Part shown: positions 55,756 through 64,000 of the stretch, piece by piece | How the letters are laid out: the number at the start of each line of letters is the position of its first letter | Position numbering within the stretch: the stretch's first letter is position 1 | Assembly: GCF_034541975.1 (NCBI RefSeq) | Contig: NZ_JAVYJM010000001.1 | Reading direction: 5' to 3' (one strand) | DNA: 64,000 nt | Source: Dermacoccus abyssi | GTDB taxonomy: Bacteria; Actinomycetota; Actinomycetes; Actinomycetales; Dermatophilaceae | Notes under the pieces: model-generated | The model's input: the letters and a program-made list of their open reading frames with translations, nothing else | What the model was told of the DNA's origin: nothing | Databases searched by the model: none | Position numbers and translations under genes: made by a program

Positions 55756-56535
55756 TCAACTGAGAATCCGTTTGACGAGCGGGAGCGCATATCGCCAGTC
55801 GTCGCCGTCTTGATCAGAGAGATCGGCGTCCTCGAACCAGGTTGCGTCCGCCTCCGGATGAGGGCCAATCAAGCCCACACTGCCATCGCCAAACCGATAA
55901 CACGCGGCGGCGAGGTCGCCTGTCTCGTAATGGGCGTAGGCCTCAGCGCCGTCTACAGGCAACCGCGCGCCCTCTTGGAAGTAGGTCCATCGCAACGTGT
56001 CGCCCCACGTGACTGCCACCACATCATCCGCACTATCTTTCACAGGGAAGTCGGGAACGCCCACCTCCCCCTCGACGGATTCACTGAAAAAGCCGAAGCC
56101 CTCGCTCCCTGCAAGATATGCACCCATGCAGATGCCGAGGTAGCTACCGCCGGTAGCCACAAAGTCACTCACCCCGCGGATGAAATCCGCAGGAAAACTC
56201 TGGGTAGCGGCACGAATATCGTCTCCACCGCCCGGCTGAGCGTAGAGAGCGACTCCAGAAAGGGCACTTGATTCGAGAGGGAATTCTTCGTGCGGGCCGA
56301 TAAACGCAACGTCCATACCAAGCGGTGATTGCGACAGTCGCTCAGCAAGAGTTTCCGAGCATCCTGCGCACCCCGCCGGTCCGCGGTACACGAGGGCGAT
56401 CCGCGCATCCGAAGTCTCGTCGTCGTTCCTGCTGATGGGTGCACATCCGTTCGCTAGCCCAGCGAAAGGGACCGTCAGCAGCCCCGCGAGGACGGACCGG
56501 CGCGACCGTCCAGCAGGTGATTCGAACGTACCCAT
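55756..56535 (-). CDS. Tat-exported lipoprotein with BPL_N (amidotransferase-like) domain
   Basis: 259 residues. A twin-arginine signal (GRSRRSVLAGLLTVPFAGL) runs into a lipobox ending LANGC, so it is probably exported folded and lipid-anchored. The body is a BPL_N domain, a class I glutamine-amidotransferase-like fold: ALYAQPGGGDDIRAATQSF, and the nucleophile elbow YLGICMGAYLAGS with its cysteine. Near the end GLIGPHPEADATWF holds the expected histidine/glutamate. The substrate is unknown. Intact among fossils, so it may be under selection. Confidence 0.82.
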   Translation of the reverse strand: MGTFESPAGRSRRSVLAGLLTVPFAGLANGCAPISRNDDETSDARIALVYRGPAGCAGCSETLAERLSQSPLGMDVAFIGPHEEFPLESSALSGVALYAQPGGGDDIRAATQSFPADFIRGVSDFVATGGSYLGICMGAYLAGSEGFGFFSESVEGEVGVPDFPVKDSADDVVAVTWGDTLRWTYFQEGARLPVDGAEAYAHYETGDLAAACYRFGDGSVGLIGPHPEADATWFEDADLSDQDGDDWRYALPLVKRILS

Positions 56536-56695
56536 ACTTCAATGCTAGGCGGGCTTGGTCCACTGCCCGAAGCGACCGGTGCAGCCTGCTCCTGGCCTCT
56601 GATCGTTGAACGCGCCCCGAAGTCAGGGACAGACGCACGTGTAGGTGTCACATGATCTGTGGCGCTGGAGAGCGTTGCAGGGATGGATGTGTACC

Positions 56696-56990
56696 ATGCC
56701 TGCTTCCTATCCCCATGGAGTTCCGGGACGACGTCGTCCGCGTCGCGAGGAACCGTGAACCTGGCCAGAAGCTCGCCGTGATCGCGAAGGACTTCGGGTT
56801 CTCTGCGTCGTGCCTGACGAACTGGATGCGTCAGGCTGATGTCGAAGACGGTGCCCGGCCCGGAAAGACCCGTGAGGAGTCCTCCGAGCTGCGGGACCTC
56901 CGCCGGCGGAACCGGCTGCTCGAGCAGGAGAACGAGGTCCTCCGCCGCGCGGCCGCCTACCTGTCCCAAGCGAACCTGCCGGGAAAAGGG
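56696..56990 (+). mobile_element. IS3-family orfA remnant
   Basis: From ATG 56696 the expected MPASYPHEFRDDVVRVARNR requires removing one extra G (CATGGAG), so the frame is broken. After that FGFSASCLTNWMRQADVEDG is the transposase HTH and ELRDLRRRNRLLEQENEVLR the leucine zipper. It ends at LSQANLPGK, the position where IS3 elements make their programmed frameshift. The orfB integrase part and both terminal repeats are missing. Its end overlaps the 3' end of the DUF262 gene. Confidence 0.75.
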
Positions 56991-58690
56991 CCGGCCAGCA
57001 GACGGACCCGAACTCGCTGCTTGAGCTCCTCGAAGAAGTCCATGAAATCCCCCAGGTCGAGCGAGACGCCGTCGAGATCATTTTCGGCAAGGTAGGTGGT
57101 CCGCTTGTCTTCGGTGGGAAAAGCGGTGTCAATCCACTCCGCCGGCAAGGCTGCCTGCTTCTCGATGTTGGCGGTTCCTACGAGCAACTGCAGGTTCGGG
57201 AGGAGATTCACAGCAGCCAAGTAGTCATCGATACGGTCGTCCGAGACACCAGCCTCGAGGAGCTTCTTCTTGGTGAACCGAGACTTCGGAAAGATGTGGT
57301 CCTCATGAAAATTCTTTCCCAAGTCCAGCCCCGGGCACAAGATCGATAGAACTGAGAACGTCCGCTGTCCGGCGTACTTAAGGTTGAGCAGCCCGTCGAT
57401 CTCAGCGTTGTCGAAAACAAGGCTCTTGCCGACAGCCGCCATCACGTCCTCTACAGCAGCGACCGGGAACCCCTTAGAAGAATTGGCGCGGAGGACATCG
57501 CGGATGCGGGTTAGGAGTGTTTCAAGCCCCGAGCCCCAAATTCCACGCTTGATGAGAGAGCGCGTCACCCAGCGCTGTAGGTTTAATCTGTCTGCGGCGT
57601 CGGCGGTCGAATCAAGGTAAAAATCGTCCGCACCTCGAAGGTGCAGGTAATGAGCCACCGGGACGATAACGCTGTTCGCCGTGAGGTTACGGTCGTTGTA
57701 TCCAAACTGCTGGAGCAAAGCAGCGGCTCGAAGTAACGACCCCCTGATCTGCGGCCAGGCCTCCTCAACTTTCGCCATGTTCGTCTGTGTGAAGTTCGTG
57801 ACTTTGAATCGCACGTCAACGTCCGCGATGGTCAGGGCGGTCTTCAGCACGACATCCTTGGAGAATGAAAATTGCCGCTCGGCATTGCTGTTTATCTCGG
57901 AGACGAGCGAGCGCACTTCCACTCTGGCATCCAGTTCCCTCCATTGGTTCGTAGCCATGGAAAGGAGCAGGTCCGAGTACGAGAGCGTGGTGCCGCCACT
58001 ATTGACGCGGACGAAGATTTCCAGCACCTTATCAGCGTTCTGATCCGTGACCAGAAAGTAGTTCATGGGCTTGAGAACTCTTACAGCCTCATAGAGGTCG
58101 TAGAGACGCTGGAAAGCTGCAGCCGACCCAGGGGTGCCTCGTCGCTCAAGTTCGGCCATGATCGCTGGGCCCGAGTTTGCGAGATCGAGAACCGCTCCGA
58201 CCCGGAACCACTTATCGACCTCACCATCCACCGGTGCCGCCTCACGCTCGGTGAGGAATCGCAGGTCGTACTTCGTGCCGAGTTCTTCGTCAGCAGGGTC
58301 TTCTACGAGGTTGAGGTACAGCCGCTTCACAGGGAACGCATCTGCACTGTTCCACCAAGCGTACTTCTTCTTATCCGCAAAACTGCCATACAGCGCGATG
58401 TTCAGCGACGTGAGGCGCTGCTGCCCATCGAGCACTGCGGTCGTTCCTCGCCCAGCGGGAACTGTTGCTTTGCCAGCATAGGGGTTGTCGCGTTCATGAA
58501 AGTTCGTCAGGAACTCGTAAAACGTATACGACTGGGATGTCTCAGGCTTTACGTCCGTTAGCAAGAATGACCTGACCACGTACCCGCGCATGAGACTGTC
58601 AACCAGCTTGGTGATCTCATCAGCACCCCAAACGAATTCACGCTGAATCGCTGGCATGAGGTACTCACGATTGTGTATAGAAGTTAGCAT
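56957..58690 (-). CDS. DUF262/DUF1524 protein (GmrSD-like)
   Basis: 577 residues. N-terminal DUF262 domain: YLMPAIQREFVWGADEITKL, then the nucleotide-binding motif TAVLDGQQRLTSLNIAL (about 85-100). C-terminal DUF1524 HNH-type nuclease: FHEDHIFPKSRF, then NLLPNLQLLVGT. This pair is the design of GmrSD type IV restriction enzymes and of SspE-like effectors. The last 20 or so residues (ending GPFPGRFAWDR) come from the IS3 remnant, so the native C-terminus was replaced. A stop lies eight codons before ATG 58690, and SVEE before it looks like a lost N-terminus. Probable defence gene; 58691-58977 holds no gene. Confidence 0.8.
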   Translation of the reverse strand: MLTSIHNREYLMPAIQREFVWGADEITKLVDSLMRGYVVRSFLLTDVKPETSQSYTFYEFLTNFHERDNPYAGKATVPAGRGTTAVLDGQQRLTSLNIALYGSFADKKKYAWWNSADAFPVKRLYLNLVEDPADEELGTKYDLRFLTEREAAPVDGEVDKWFRVGAVLDLANSGPAIMAELERRGTPGSAAAFQRLYDLYEAVRVLKPMNYFLVTDQNADKVLEIFVRVNSGGTTLSYSDLLLSMATNQWRELDARVEVRSLVSEINSNAERQFSFSKDVVLKTALTIADVDVRFKVTNFTQTNMAKVEEAWPQIRGSLLRAAALLQQFGYNDRNLTANSVIVPVAHYLHLRGADDFYLDSTADAADRLNLQRWVTRSLIKRGIWGSGLETLLTRIRDVLRANSSKGFPVAAVEDVMAAVGKSLVFDNAEIDGLLNLKYAGQRTFSVLSILCPGLDLGKNFHEDHIFPKSRFTKKKLLEAGVSDDRIDDYLAAVNLLPNLQLLVGTANIEKQAALPAEWIDTAFPTEDKRTTYLAENDLDGVSLDLGDFMDFFEELKQRVRVRLLAGPFPGRFAWDR

Positions 58691-59362
58691 TTCCTCGACG
58701 CTGCGTGGGGCCTAGAATGACATATATCCCCCGTCTGATAACCGGCGTTTCCGGCGGACTCTACCGTGCCCACTTCGCGGTGGATACGGACCGATCGACG
58801 GCGATTTCGTCATAAATTGAATCTAATTCAAACCGAGTTCCGTAGCCGATTAACCTCTGTTCGACCGTCCCGAGCACCTGGATCGCCGACTCTGGCCCCC
58901 GGTGCCACCGTCACGGGCACGCGTACTAATCACCCTTTGCGCTCCACAGCGGAATACCGGCCGCTCAGCCAAAATTCTTATGGCTCCAGGACGGAAGCCC
59001 GGTCGACCCAGCGGGCCAGGAGGCTGAATGCCGCGAGCTGCACCAGCGCGAGCTGCTCCACGCCACCGCCGTGGGGCACGTACATGCCGGGATTGCGGAC
59101 CCTGCGTAGAGGCCCTCCGCGAACGCGCGGGCGCCCCGGTGAAGGTTCTCATACGTCCTGCTCCCGTCGTCCTCCATGAGCCTGAAGCGCGGCGAATCCT
59201 CCTTCGGGCGACTCAGGGAGAACGCCTCCTTGAACAGAGCCGTCTCGGAAACGACCATGCGGCCCAGCTTCGCCTGGGTCTCTGCATTGACCCGTATCGC
59301 TGCCTGCATCACGGCTTGGTGGAAATGTCCGGTGTTCCAGTAGCTCTTGCCGTTCTCCCATG

Positions 59363-60781
59363 GGTCAAGTCCCGGGTAGTGGTGTAGCGGAGCGTGCCCC
59401 TTCGTGATGGTTCAGGCGGTCAGTGCGGGCAGGTTGTCGGCTCCGATCTCGGGTTCGGTGGTGGACACGATGTTGAGGCGGCAGCGGGCCAGGACCTCGA
59501 GCCCGAGGTAGCGCCGTCCTTCGGCCCACTCGTCGGTTTGCTCGGCCAGCACGGCACCGACCAGGCGCACGATCGCGGCGCGGTTGGGGAAGATCCCTAC
59601 GGAGTCGGTCCGGCGACGGATCTCGCGGTTGAGGCGCTCCGCGGGATTGTTCGACCAGATCTGGGTCCACACGTCCTTGGGGAAGGCAGTGAAGGCGAGG
59701 ATGTCGGCGCGGGCGGCGTCGAGGTGCTCGTGGACGGCGGGCAGCTTCTCCTGCACGTAGTCCAGGAGACGGTCGAACTGCGCCTGGACCGCGCCGGAGT
59801 CGGGCTGGTCGTACACCGAGTGCAGCATCGCCTTGACCGCCGGCCACATGCTCTTGGGCGTCACGCTCATGAGGTTGGCGGCGTAGTGCGTGCGGCAGCG
59901 CTGCCAGGCCGCGCCGGGCAGGTTGGCCGCGATGGCCTCGACCAGGCCTGCGTGAGCGTCACTGGTGACCAGCCGCACCCCGGTCAGCCCGCGTGCGGTC
60001 AGGTCGGCGAAGAACTCGTTCCACGCCGACCCTGTCTCGCTGGTGGCCACGCGCAGCCCCAAGACCTCGCGGTGCCCGTCGCCGTTGACGCCCACAGCGA
60101 TCAGCGCGACGGCGTTGATCACCCGTCCACCCTCACGGACCTTCATCGTCAGCGCGTCCGCGGACACGAACGTGAACGGCCCAACCTCAGCCAGCGGGCG
60201 GTGGCGGAAGTCCTCGACGATCTGGTCCAGGTCACTCGCCATCCGAGACACCTGGGACTTCGACAACGAGTCGATCCCCAGCTGACGCACGAGTTTGTCC
60301 ATGCGGCGAGTGGACACGCCAGCGAGGTAGCAGTCCGCGACCACCGTGATCAGGGCGGACTCGGCACGCTTGCGGCGTTCAAGGAGCCACTCGGGGAAGT
60401 AGGTCCCGCTGCGCAGCTTCGGGATCGCGACGTCCACGGTCCCGACGCGGGTATCGAGGTCGCGGTGGCGGTAGCCGTTGCGCTGCGTCGTGCGCGTCGC
60501 GCTGGGGCGTCCGTACTCGGCTCCGACCACGGCATCGGCATCCGCGGAAAGCAACGCGTTGATCATGGTCTGCAGCAGGCTGCGCATCATGTCCGGGCTG
60601 GCTTCGGACAGGGCTTCACCCAGAAGGCCGGCAGGGTCGACAATGTGTGGTGCGGTCATCGTGATGACTCCGTTCGAGAGTGCTGTGAGAGGTTCGCTCG
60701 AAGGATCACGCGGTGGCCGCACCCCTGTCCACTACCGGGACCAGGTCAGCGACCGCGCTACACCACTATCGGGGACTCAAC
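59363..60781. mobile_element. Complete IS256-type insertion sequence, 1419 bp
   Basis: The ends are imperfect inverted repeats of about 26 bases sharing TAGTGGTGTAGCG on the inside (22 of 26 positions match). Direct 9-bp target duplications TCTCCCATG flank it at 59354-59362 and 60782-60790, the size usual for IS256. It carries one transposase gene. The intact repeats and duplications point to a recent insertion compared with the decay around it. Confidence 0.92.
59412..60659 (-). CDS. IS256-family (Mutator-type) transposase
   Basis: 415 residues from ATG 60659 (MTAPHIVDPAGLLGEAL). DDE catalytic residues: Asp in TFVSADALTMKV, Asp in RLVTSDAHAGLVEAI, and Glu in SNNPAERLNREIRRR. The Cys/His segment WQRCRTHYAANL is the Mutator-family motif between the second Asp and the Glu. 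Full length and no frameshift, so probably active. Upstream in-frame codons to 60722 have no start signal. Confidence 0.95.
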   Translation of the reverse strand: MTAPHIVDPAGLLGEALSEASPDMMRSLLQTMINALLSADADAVVGAEYGRPSATRTTQRNGYRHRDLDTRVGTVDVAIPKLRSGTYFPEWLLERRKRAESALITVVADCYLAGVSTRRMDKLVRQLGIDSLSKSQVSRMASDLDQIVEDFRHRPLAEVGPFTFVSADALTMKVREGGRVINAVALIAVGVNGDGHREVLGLRVATSETGSAWNEFFADLTARGLTGVRLVTSDAHAGLVEAIAANLPGAAWQRCRTHYAANLMSVTPKSMWPAVKAMLHSVYDQPDSGAVQAQFDRLLDYVQEKLPAVHEHLDAARADILAFTAFPKDVWTQIWSNNPAERLNREIRRRTDSVGIFPNRAAIVRLVGAVLAEQTDEWAEGRRYLGLEVLARCRLNIVSTTEPEIGADNLPALTA

Positions 60782-61129
60782 TCTCCCATGCCCACGGGTG
60801 CAGGTTGTCTACATCCATGTCCAGGGTGTTGCCACCGAGCTTCTCCGCAAGCTCAGACTGCCGTCGCAGGGCCCCTTTGGCCCGGGAAGCTTGGTCCCGG
60901 AGCCACCCGTACTCCTTGTCCTTAGCCGGCCACTCCTTCCTCCAGCCGGGGAGTGCCCCGTCGAAAACCTGCTCCACGACGTGGGCCCGCGCCGCCGCTT
61001 CGGCATTCGGCCCCATGTTACGGTACCGAAGTAGGTGATGCCCGGCCCCACATTCGGCACGACTTGTGTGGTCACTTTCTAGAACGCGTCGATCTCATTG
61101 ATCGCCCACTCGGAATCCAGTTTCGCCAT

Positions 61130-61476
61130 GTGCGCCACTGTGCAGGCTCGGTCAACGCGCCATATACGGAGAGATCAAGACCCGTGCCCAGAGGCAGGAT
61201 CACCTCGGCCGCCGCTGTATGAGCAACGAGTCGGCCATACACGCACCTGGCGAGCCAAGGGAGCTGTCAGGCCTCAATTGCGCGCGGCGTCACGAACGGA
61301 GCGATCATCTCAGTGATCCTTGTCATGTCGACCTCGGCCGTGGAGAAGCCAGCCGAGAGTGCCCAGGCCCCCGAGCACTCCCTCACGTCGCCGGGCGTCG
61401 CGCCGTGGTGGGCTACCCGAATGGTGCAACCGCCAACTGTCGGTTACAGGCCACACCCCGACTGTGGACTGCTTAA
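61130..61476. other. Intergenic stretch, no gene recognised
   Basis: About 350 bases between the TIGR02391 pseudogene start and the 524-residue gene. Short open frames lack family motifs. It should contain the divergent promoters of both; the AT-rich CTTAA just before ATG 61477 is the only feature noted. Confidence 0.4.
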
Positions 61477-63051
61477 ATGGCACTCATGTCCGTCATCTCC
61501 AGGATCATGTGGGCCGCGGACGACGCTGGCCTGAACCACTCAGACCTGCTAGCCGCCGCGCGACGCTCGATCGCCCCGTGGGCGATGGAGGCCCAAGAAG
61601 CGGATCTCCCGCTCGATGGAGCGCTGACCTTTGAGCGCACAGGCAACAACCCCGGCTTGCGCACGGTGGCCGTTCGCGAGGTCGAGGAACCGCGCGGTCT
61701 GCTGGTGGAGGTGGAAGACGACGACGGCCACGGGTCCATATGGGGCGTGCAGCTCCGCCTGGCGTTCGCGGACGGCAAGGTGCACGCATGGATCGACAAC
61801 ACGCTCGAGTCGGAGACCGTCACGGCCCCCGTGAGCGTGGGCCGGCCGAGGGTCGTGGACGAACTGCTCGCCTTAGGCAAGAAACCCCAGCTTGGGGCAA
61901 GCAGCGTCTTGAGTGAGCCCCAGGAGATCCCTGCGGTTGCCATCAGCGTGCTTCACGGTGTGCTGGCGGACCCTGCGCGGGGGCTACCCGTAGTGGTCGT
62001 GACGTGTCCTAGGAGCGGCTTCGACGACCATGGCACCTTCCACGCAAAGAACCTAGCAAAGCGCCTGACCGGGCTCGCGACGGTGGTGACCCTGGATCCA
62101 GACGCGCAGGACGCCCTCAAAGCAGCCCTGCCTGACCGATTCGCGGTCTGGGGCGGGGCCATACGCGTCTACGCGCCGGGCAACCTGTCATCGCCAGCCG
62201 CCCACCGCCTCTACAGCGGCGATCTGCTCCGGCAGCGCGGAGTGGACCCCGTCGTCAATTGGGTCACTTCCATGTCCAGTCGGCGCCGCCCCGCGCGCAG
62301 CCTGCGGTTGGTTGACCAGGCCGGCCGCGCTTCCCAGCCAGGATCACTGACAAATGACATCGAGGCACTGAGGCTGGAGCGCGACATCGCGCACGAGCAG
62401 CTGGAGATTGAGATCCTGGAGCATGCCGAAGTCGAAGCCGAACTCAGCAAGGCTCACGACCTAATCCAACGGTTTCGTCGCCTCGGCTTCCAAACTGGTC
62501 GTGGCGATGAGGTTCACCAGGTCGAGATCGAGACCGAGTCTGCTGATGAGATCCCGATGTCGGTTAGCGAAGCCGTAGTTCGGGCACGTGACGAGCTGGC
62601 TGAGTTCTTGTCCCTACCGGAGGGCGCTGAGAGGGAGCTCGACCGGGTGGACAGTGCAGTGAACGCCCTCTCATGGGGCGGGACCACCTGGCGCGGATTG
62701 AACGCGTTGGCGGAATACTCCCGGGACGTAAGGAAGGGAGCCTGGTCGGGTGGGTTCTGGAACTGGTGCGCCAACGGCGGATCGTGGCCAGCGACGGACA
62801 AGAAGTTGTCGATGACGGAGTCAGAGAGCGTAGACAACCGGGCTAAGTTCTGGCGGAAGCGCGTCTTCGCAGTCGACAAGGAGGTCGAGGCTACCGGCGA
62901 ACTTTATATGGATGCTCACCTCAAGATCAGCGAGGGTGGCGGCAATCTCGCGCCCCGGGTGTACTTCCATGACGACACGGCAGGCGCGACCAAGCGTGTG
63001 CACGTCGGCTTCGTCGGCCCACACTACCTGGTCCCCAACACCAAGTCCTGA
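61477..63051 (+). CDS. Unrecognised 524-residue protein, possible defence effector
   Basis: Intact. An N-terminal region has beta-rich RGLLVEVEDDDGHGSIWGVQL (74-94). A Rossmann-like part follows (GLPVVVVTCPRSGFDDHG, 169-186; RLTGLATVVTLDPDAQDAL, 196-214; AVWGGAIRVYAPGNL, 223-237). A predicted coiled coil spans about 291-345, and a C-terminal Trp-rich region (WSGGFWNWCANGGSWPAT) leads to a compact end domain APRVYFHDDTAGATKRVHVGF (492-512). It starts at ATG 61477; ATG 61486 is possible. No catalytic signature or known family could be named. The neighbours are AbiV and decayed restriction genes. 63052-63317 shows nothing but a weak 67-codon frame. Confidence 0.75.
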   Translation: MALMSVISRIMWAADDAGLNHSDLLAAARRSIAPWAMEAQEADLPLDGALTFERTGNNPGLRTVAVREVEEPRGLLVEVEDDDGHGSIWGVQLRLAFADGKVHAWIDNTLESETVTAPVSVGRPRVVDELLALGKKPQLGASSVLSEPQEIPAVAISVLHGVLADPARGLPVVVVTCPRSGFDDHGTFHAKNLAKRLTGLATVVTLDPDAQDALKAALPDRFAVWGGAIRVYAPGNLSSPAAHRLYSGDLLRQRGVDPVVNWVTSMSSRRRPARSLRLVDQAGRASQPGSLTNDIEALRLERDIAHEQLEIEILEHAEVEAELSKAHDLIQRFRRLGFQTGRGDEVHQVEIETESADEIPMSVSEAVVRARDELAEFLSLPEGAERELDRVDSAVNALSWGGTTWRGLNALAEYSRDVRKGAWSGGFWNWCANGGSWPATDKKLSMTESESVDNRAKFWRKRVFAVDKEVEATGELYMDAHLKISEGGGNLAPRVYFHDDTAGATKRVHVGFVGPHYLVPNTKS

Positions 63052-63317
63052 GTGCCGAACCCGCTCTACCTCTCGGCCGAGCGGCGAGCCTCCGTTAACC
63101 CAAACGCCCATGGGTCTCTACAGGGGAGGGCCGAAACGACCGCTCTTAAGCAGGCGCAGGAGCGGCATCCCACATTGAACCTGTATTCGACCGGGTCTCG
63201 AATAGCGCTTACCTCTCACATAGTCGATGCAAACCTGGCCGCCCCCGCGTCATGACTGCTCTCGTAGTGTCCGCGCATCACCATACGGCGACGCAGTTCT
63301 CACGTCAGACTGTACGC

Positions 63318-64000
63318 ATGGCACGTAAACAACACCTCCCCGATACCCTCTCTCCCGCTCAGGTCATCGCATTGCAGGATGCCCTCCTGGCAAACGCGAA
63401 CCGACTGCTCGAGGCTGCGCGGAGGTCAGTCGAGGCAGAGGACCTTCCGCTCGCGCGCTCGCTTGCAATCCTTGGCATGGAGGAGTCGGGAAAGGCCATT
63501 GCCCTACACGGGCGTCGTGTCAACATGACACGTGCTCCCGAGGGCAAAGCCTTCGTCAACGACGAGCTGAAAGAACTGTGGGCCCGCCATACCCTGAAGC
63601 TCGAGGCAGTGCACGCCTTCCTCGTGGCCGAGGAGTACTGGTTCGGCGCTGGGCCCTCCGATCCCGTGGAAATCGAACTCGCGCTCGGCGCGATCGCTGA
63701 CTGGAAGCAGCGGCACAACGAGATCAAGCAACGCGGATTCTATGTCGACGTCTCCGAGGGCGGGGACCCTATCTCTCCTGATGAGACCGCGAACGCCGAC
63801 GCCGTGCAGGCAGTGATCAGGCAGGTCCACCAAATAGGTTGGCAGTTGCGTCTCGGCGAGCACATCGAGGGCAAGAAACAATTGGAGTCCTCGCAGGACG
63901 TGCCCCCAGCTTCCGAGGAGGAAGTCGAGAACATGCGGAGACTGATGCGTCGCGTCGAACCCAAGGTCGTCGAGAAGATCATCGCGACCATGCGGCAGGG
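63318..64000 (+). CDS. AbiV-family abortive infection protein, runs off the right edge
   Basis: 227 codons from ATG 63318 with no stop before the edge. Residues 25-64 (ANANRLLEAARRSVEAEDLP, then ARSLAILGMEESGKAIALHG) match the AbiV domain, a HEPN-like helical fold whose usual motif is SLALLAxEExGKA. The rest is helical and charged, with EEYWFGAGPSDPVEIELALG and a long basic/acidic C-terminal part. AbiV in Lactococcus blocks phage translation. No ribosome site is evident. Partial, but the family call is good. Confidence 0.8.
   Translation, partial: MARKQHLPDTLSPAQVIALQDALLANANRLLEAARRSVEAEDLPLARSLAILGMEESGKAIALHGRRVNMTRAPEGKAFVNDELKELWARHTLKLEAVHAFLVAEEYWFGAGPSDPVEIELALGAIADWKQRHNEIKQRGFYVDVSEGGDPISPDETANADAVQAVIRQVHQIGWQLRLGEHIEGKKQLESSQDVPPASEEEVENMRRLMRRVEPKVVEKIIATMRQ

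Larger units (their letters stand above)
58978..61129 (-). pseudogene. TIGR02391/Ymh-family gene, interrupted by IS256 element
   Basis: Removing the IS and one target copy rejoins LHPWAWE with NGKSYWNTGHFHQAVMQAAI and NAETQAKLGR, the core of TIGR02391 proteins. Before the IS: ATG 61129 (MAKLDSEWAINEIDAF), an in-frame TAG, then VVPNVGPGITYFGT, a frameshift near 61020, then MGPNAEAAARAHVVEQVF. After the IS: RTYENLHRGARAFAEGLYAG, a one-base loss, then RNPGMYVPHGGGVEQLALV to the stop at 58978. Four lesions make it dead. The family is of unknown function, often near restriction and Abi genes (from memory). Confidence 0.78.

Noticed and set aside
55493..55759. Possible 88-residue minus-strand gene
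   Set aside because: No ribosome site or known domain; overlaps the BPL_N stop region and the Mod start; could be a fossil but cannot be supported.
63052..63255. Possible 67-residue gene after the 524-residue protein
   Set aside because: No ribosome site, no motif, and atypical composition; probably spacer.

Overview
The window is high-GC DNA from an actinobacterium. It carries mshB of the mycothiol pathway, the actinobacterial forms of DapD, FdxA and DUF5997, many leaderless starts (a TANNNT box 6-7 bases before ATG or GTG) and strong codon bias. The gene content suggests Micrococcales, perhaps a Dermacoccus-like skin or environmental organism; that placement is inference. No rRNA, tRNA or CRISPR array was seen.

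Positions 1-48 kb are mostly ordinary chromosome. They hold the succinylase branch of lysine/diaminopimelate synthesis (dapE, dapD, dapC) with citrate synthase and ferredoxin fdxA; the 5-oxoprolinase operon pxpABC; a large FAD/Fe-S dehydrogenase; a VanW-type wall protein; mshB with a flavin reductase; typA; a VIT-family metal transporter behind a possible DtxR-type box; panD; a VWA/substrate-binding surface protein; L-lactate dehydrogenase; fumC; a secreted trypsin-like protease behind a possible CRP box; two MFS transporters; a lactate-oxidase-family enzyme; gdhA; a sirtuin; and a multicopper oxidase. A beta-oxidation operon (thiolase, fused hydratase/dehydrogenase, short CoA transferase, acyl-CoA dehydrogenase) is divergent from an acyl-CoA synthetase and a MerR regulator. 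A near-perfect 33-bp palindrome lies between them.

Gene decay is visible even here. A stand-alone trpB has a frameshift, the acyl-CoA synthetase has its first 100 bases spread over three frames, and a shredded acyl-CoA ligase tail lies before trpB.

From about 49 kb to the right edge the window is accessory and much more decayed. It has a HigA antitoxin stub, a DinB stub, a LuxR stub, a type III DNA methyltransferase remnant, an IS3 orfA remnant, and a TIGR02391-family gene cut by a complete IS256-type element with 9-bp target duplications. Intact genes between them encode LtrA, an aldo/keto reductase, a Tat lipoprotein with a BPL_N fold, a DUF262/DUF1524 (GmrSD-like) protein, an unrecognised 524-residue protein and, running off the end, an AbiV-family abortive-infection protein. 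The stretch from about 54.5 to 64 kb reads as a defence island in turnover. The 524-residue protein beside AbiV is the best candidate for an undescribed system.
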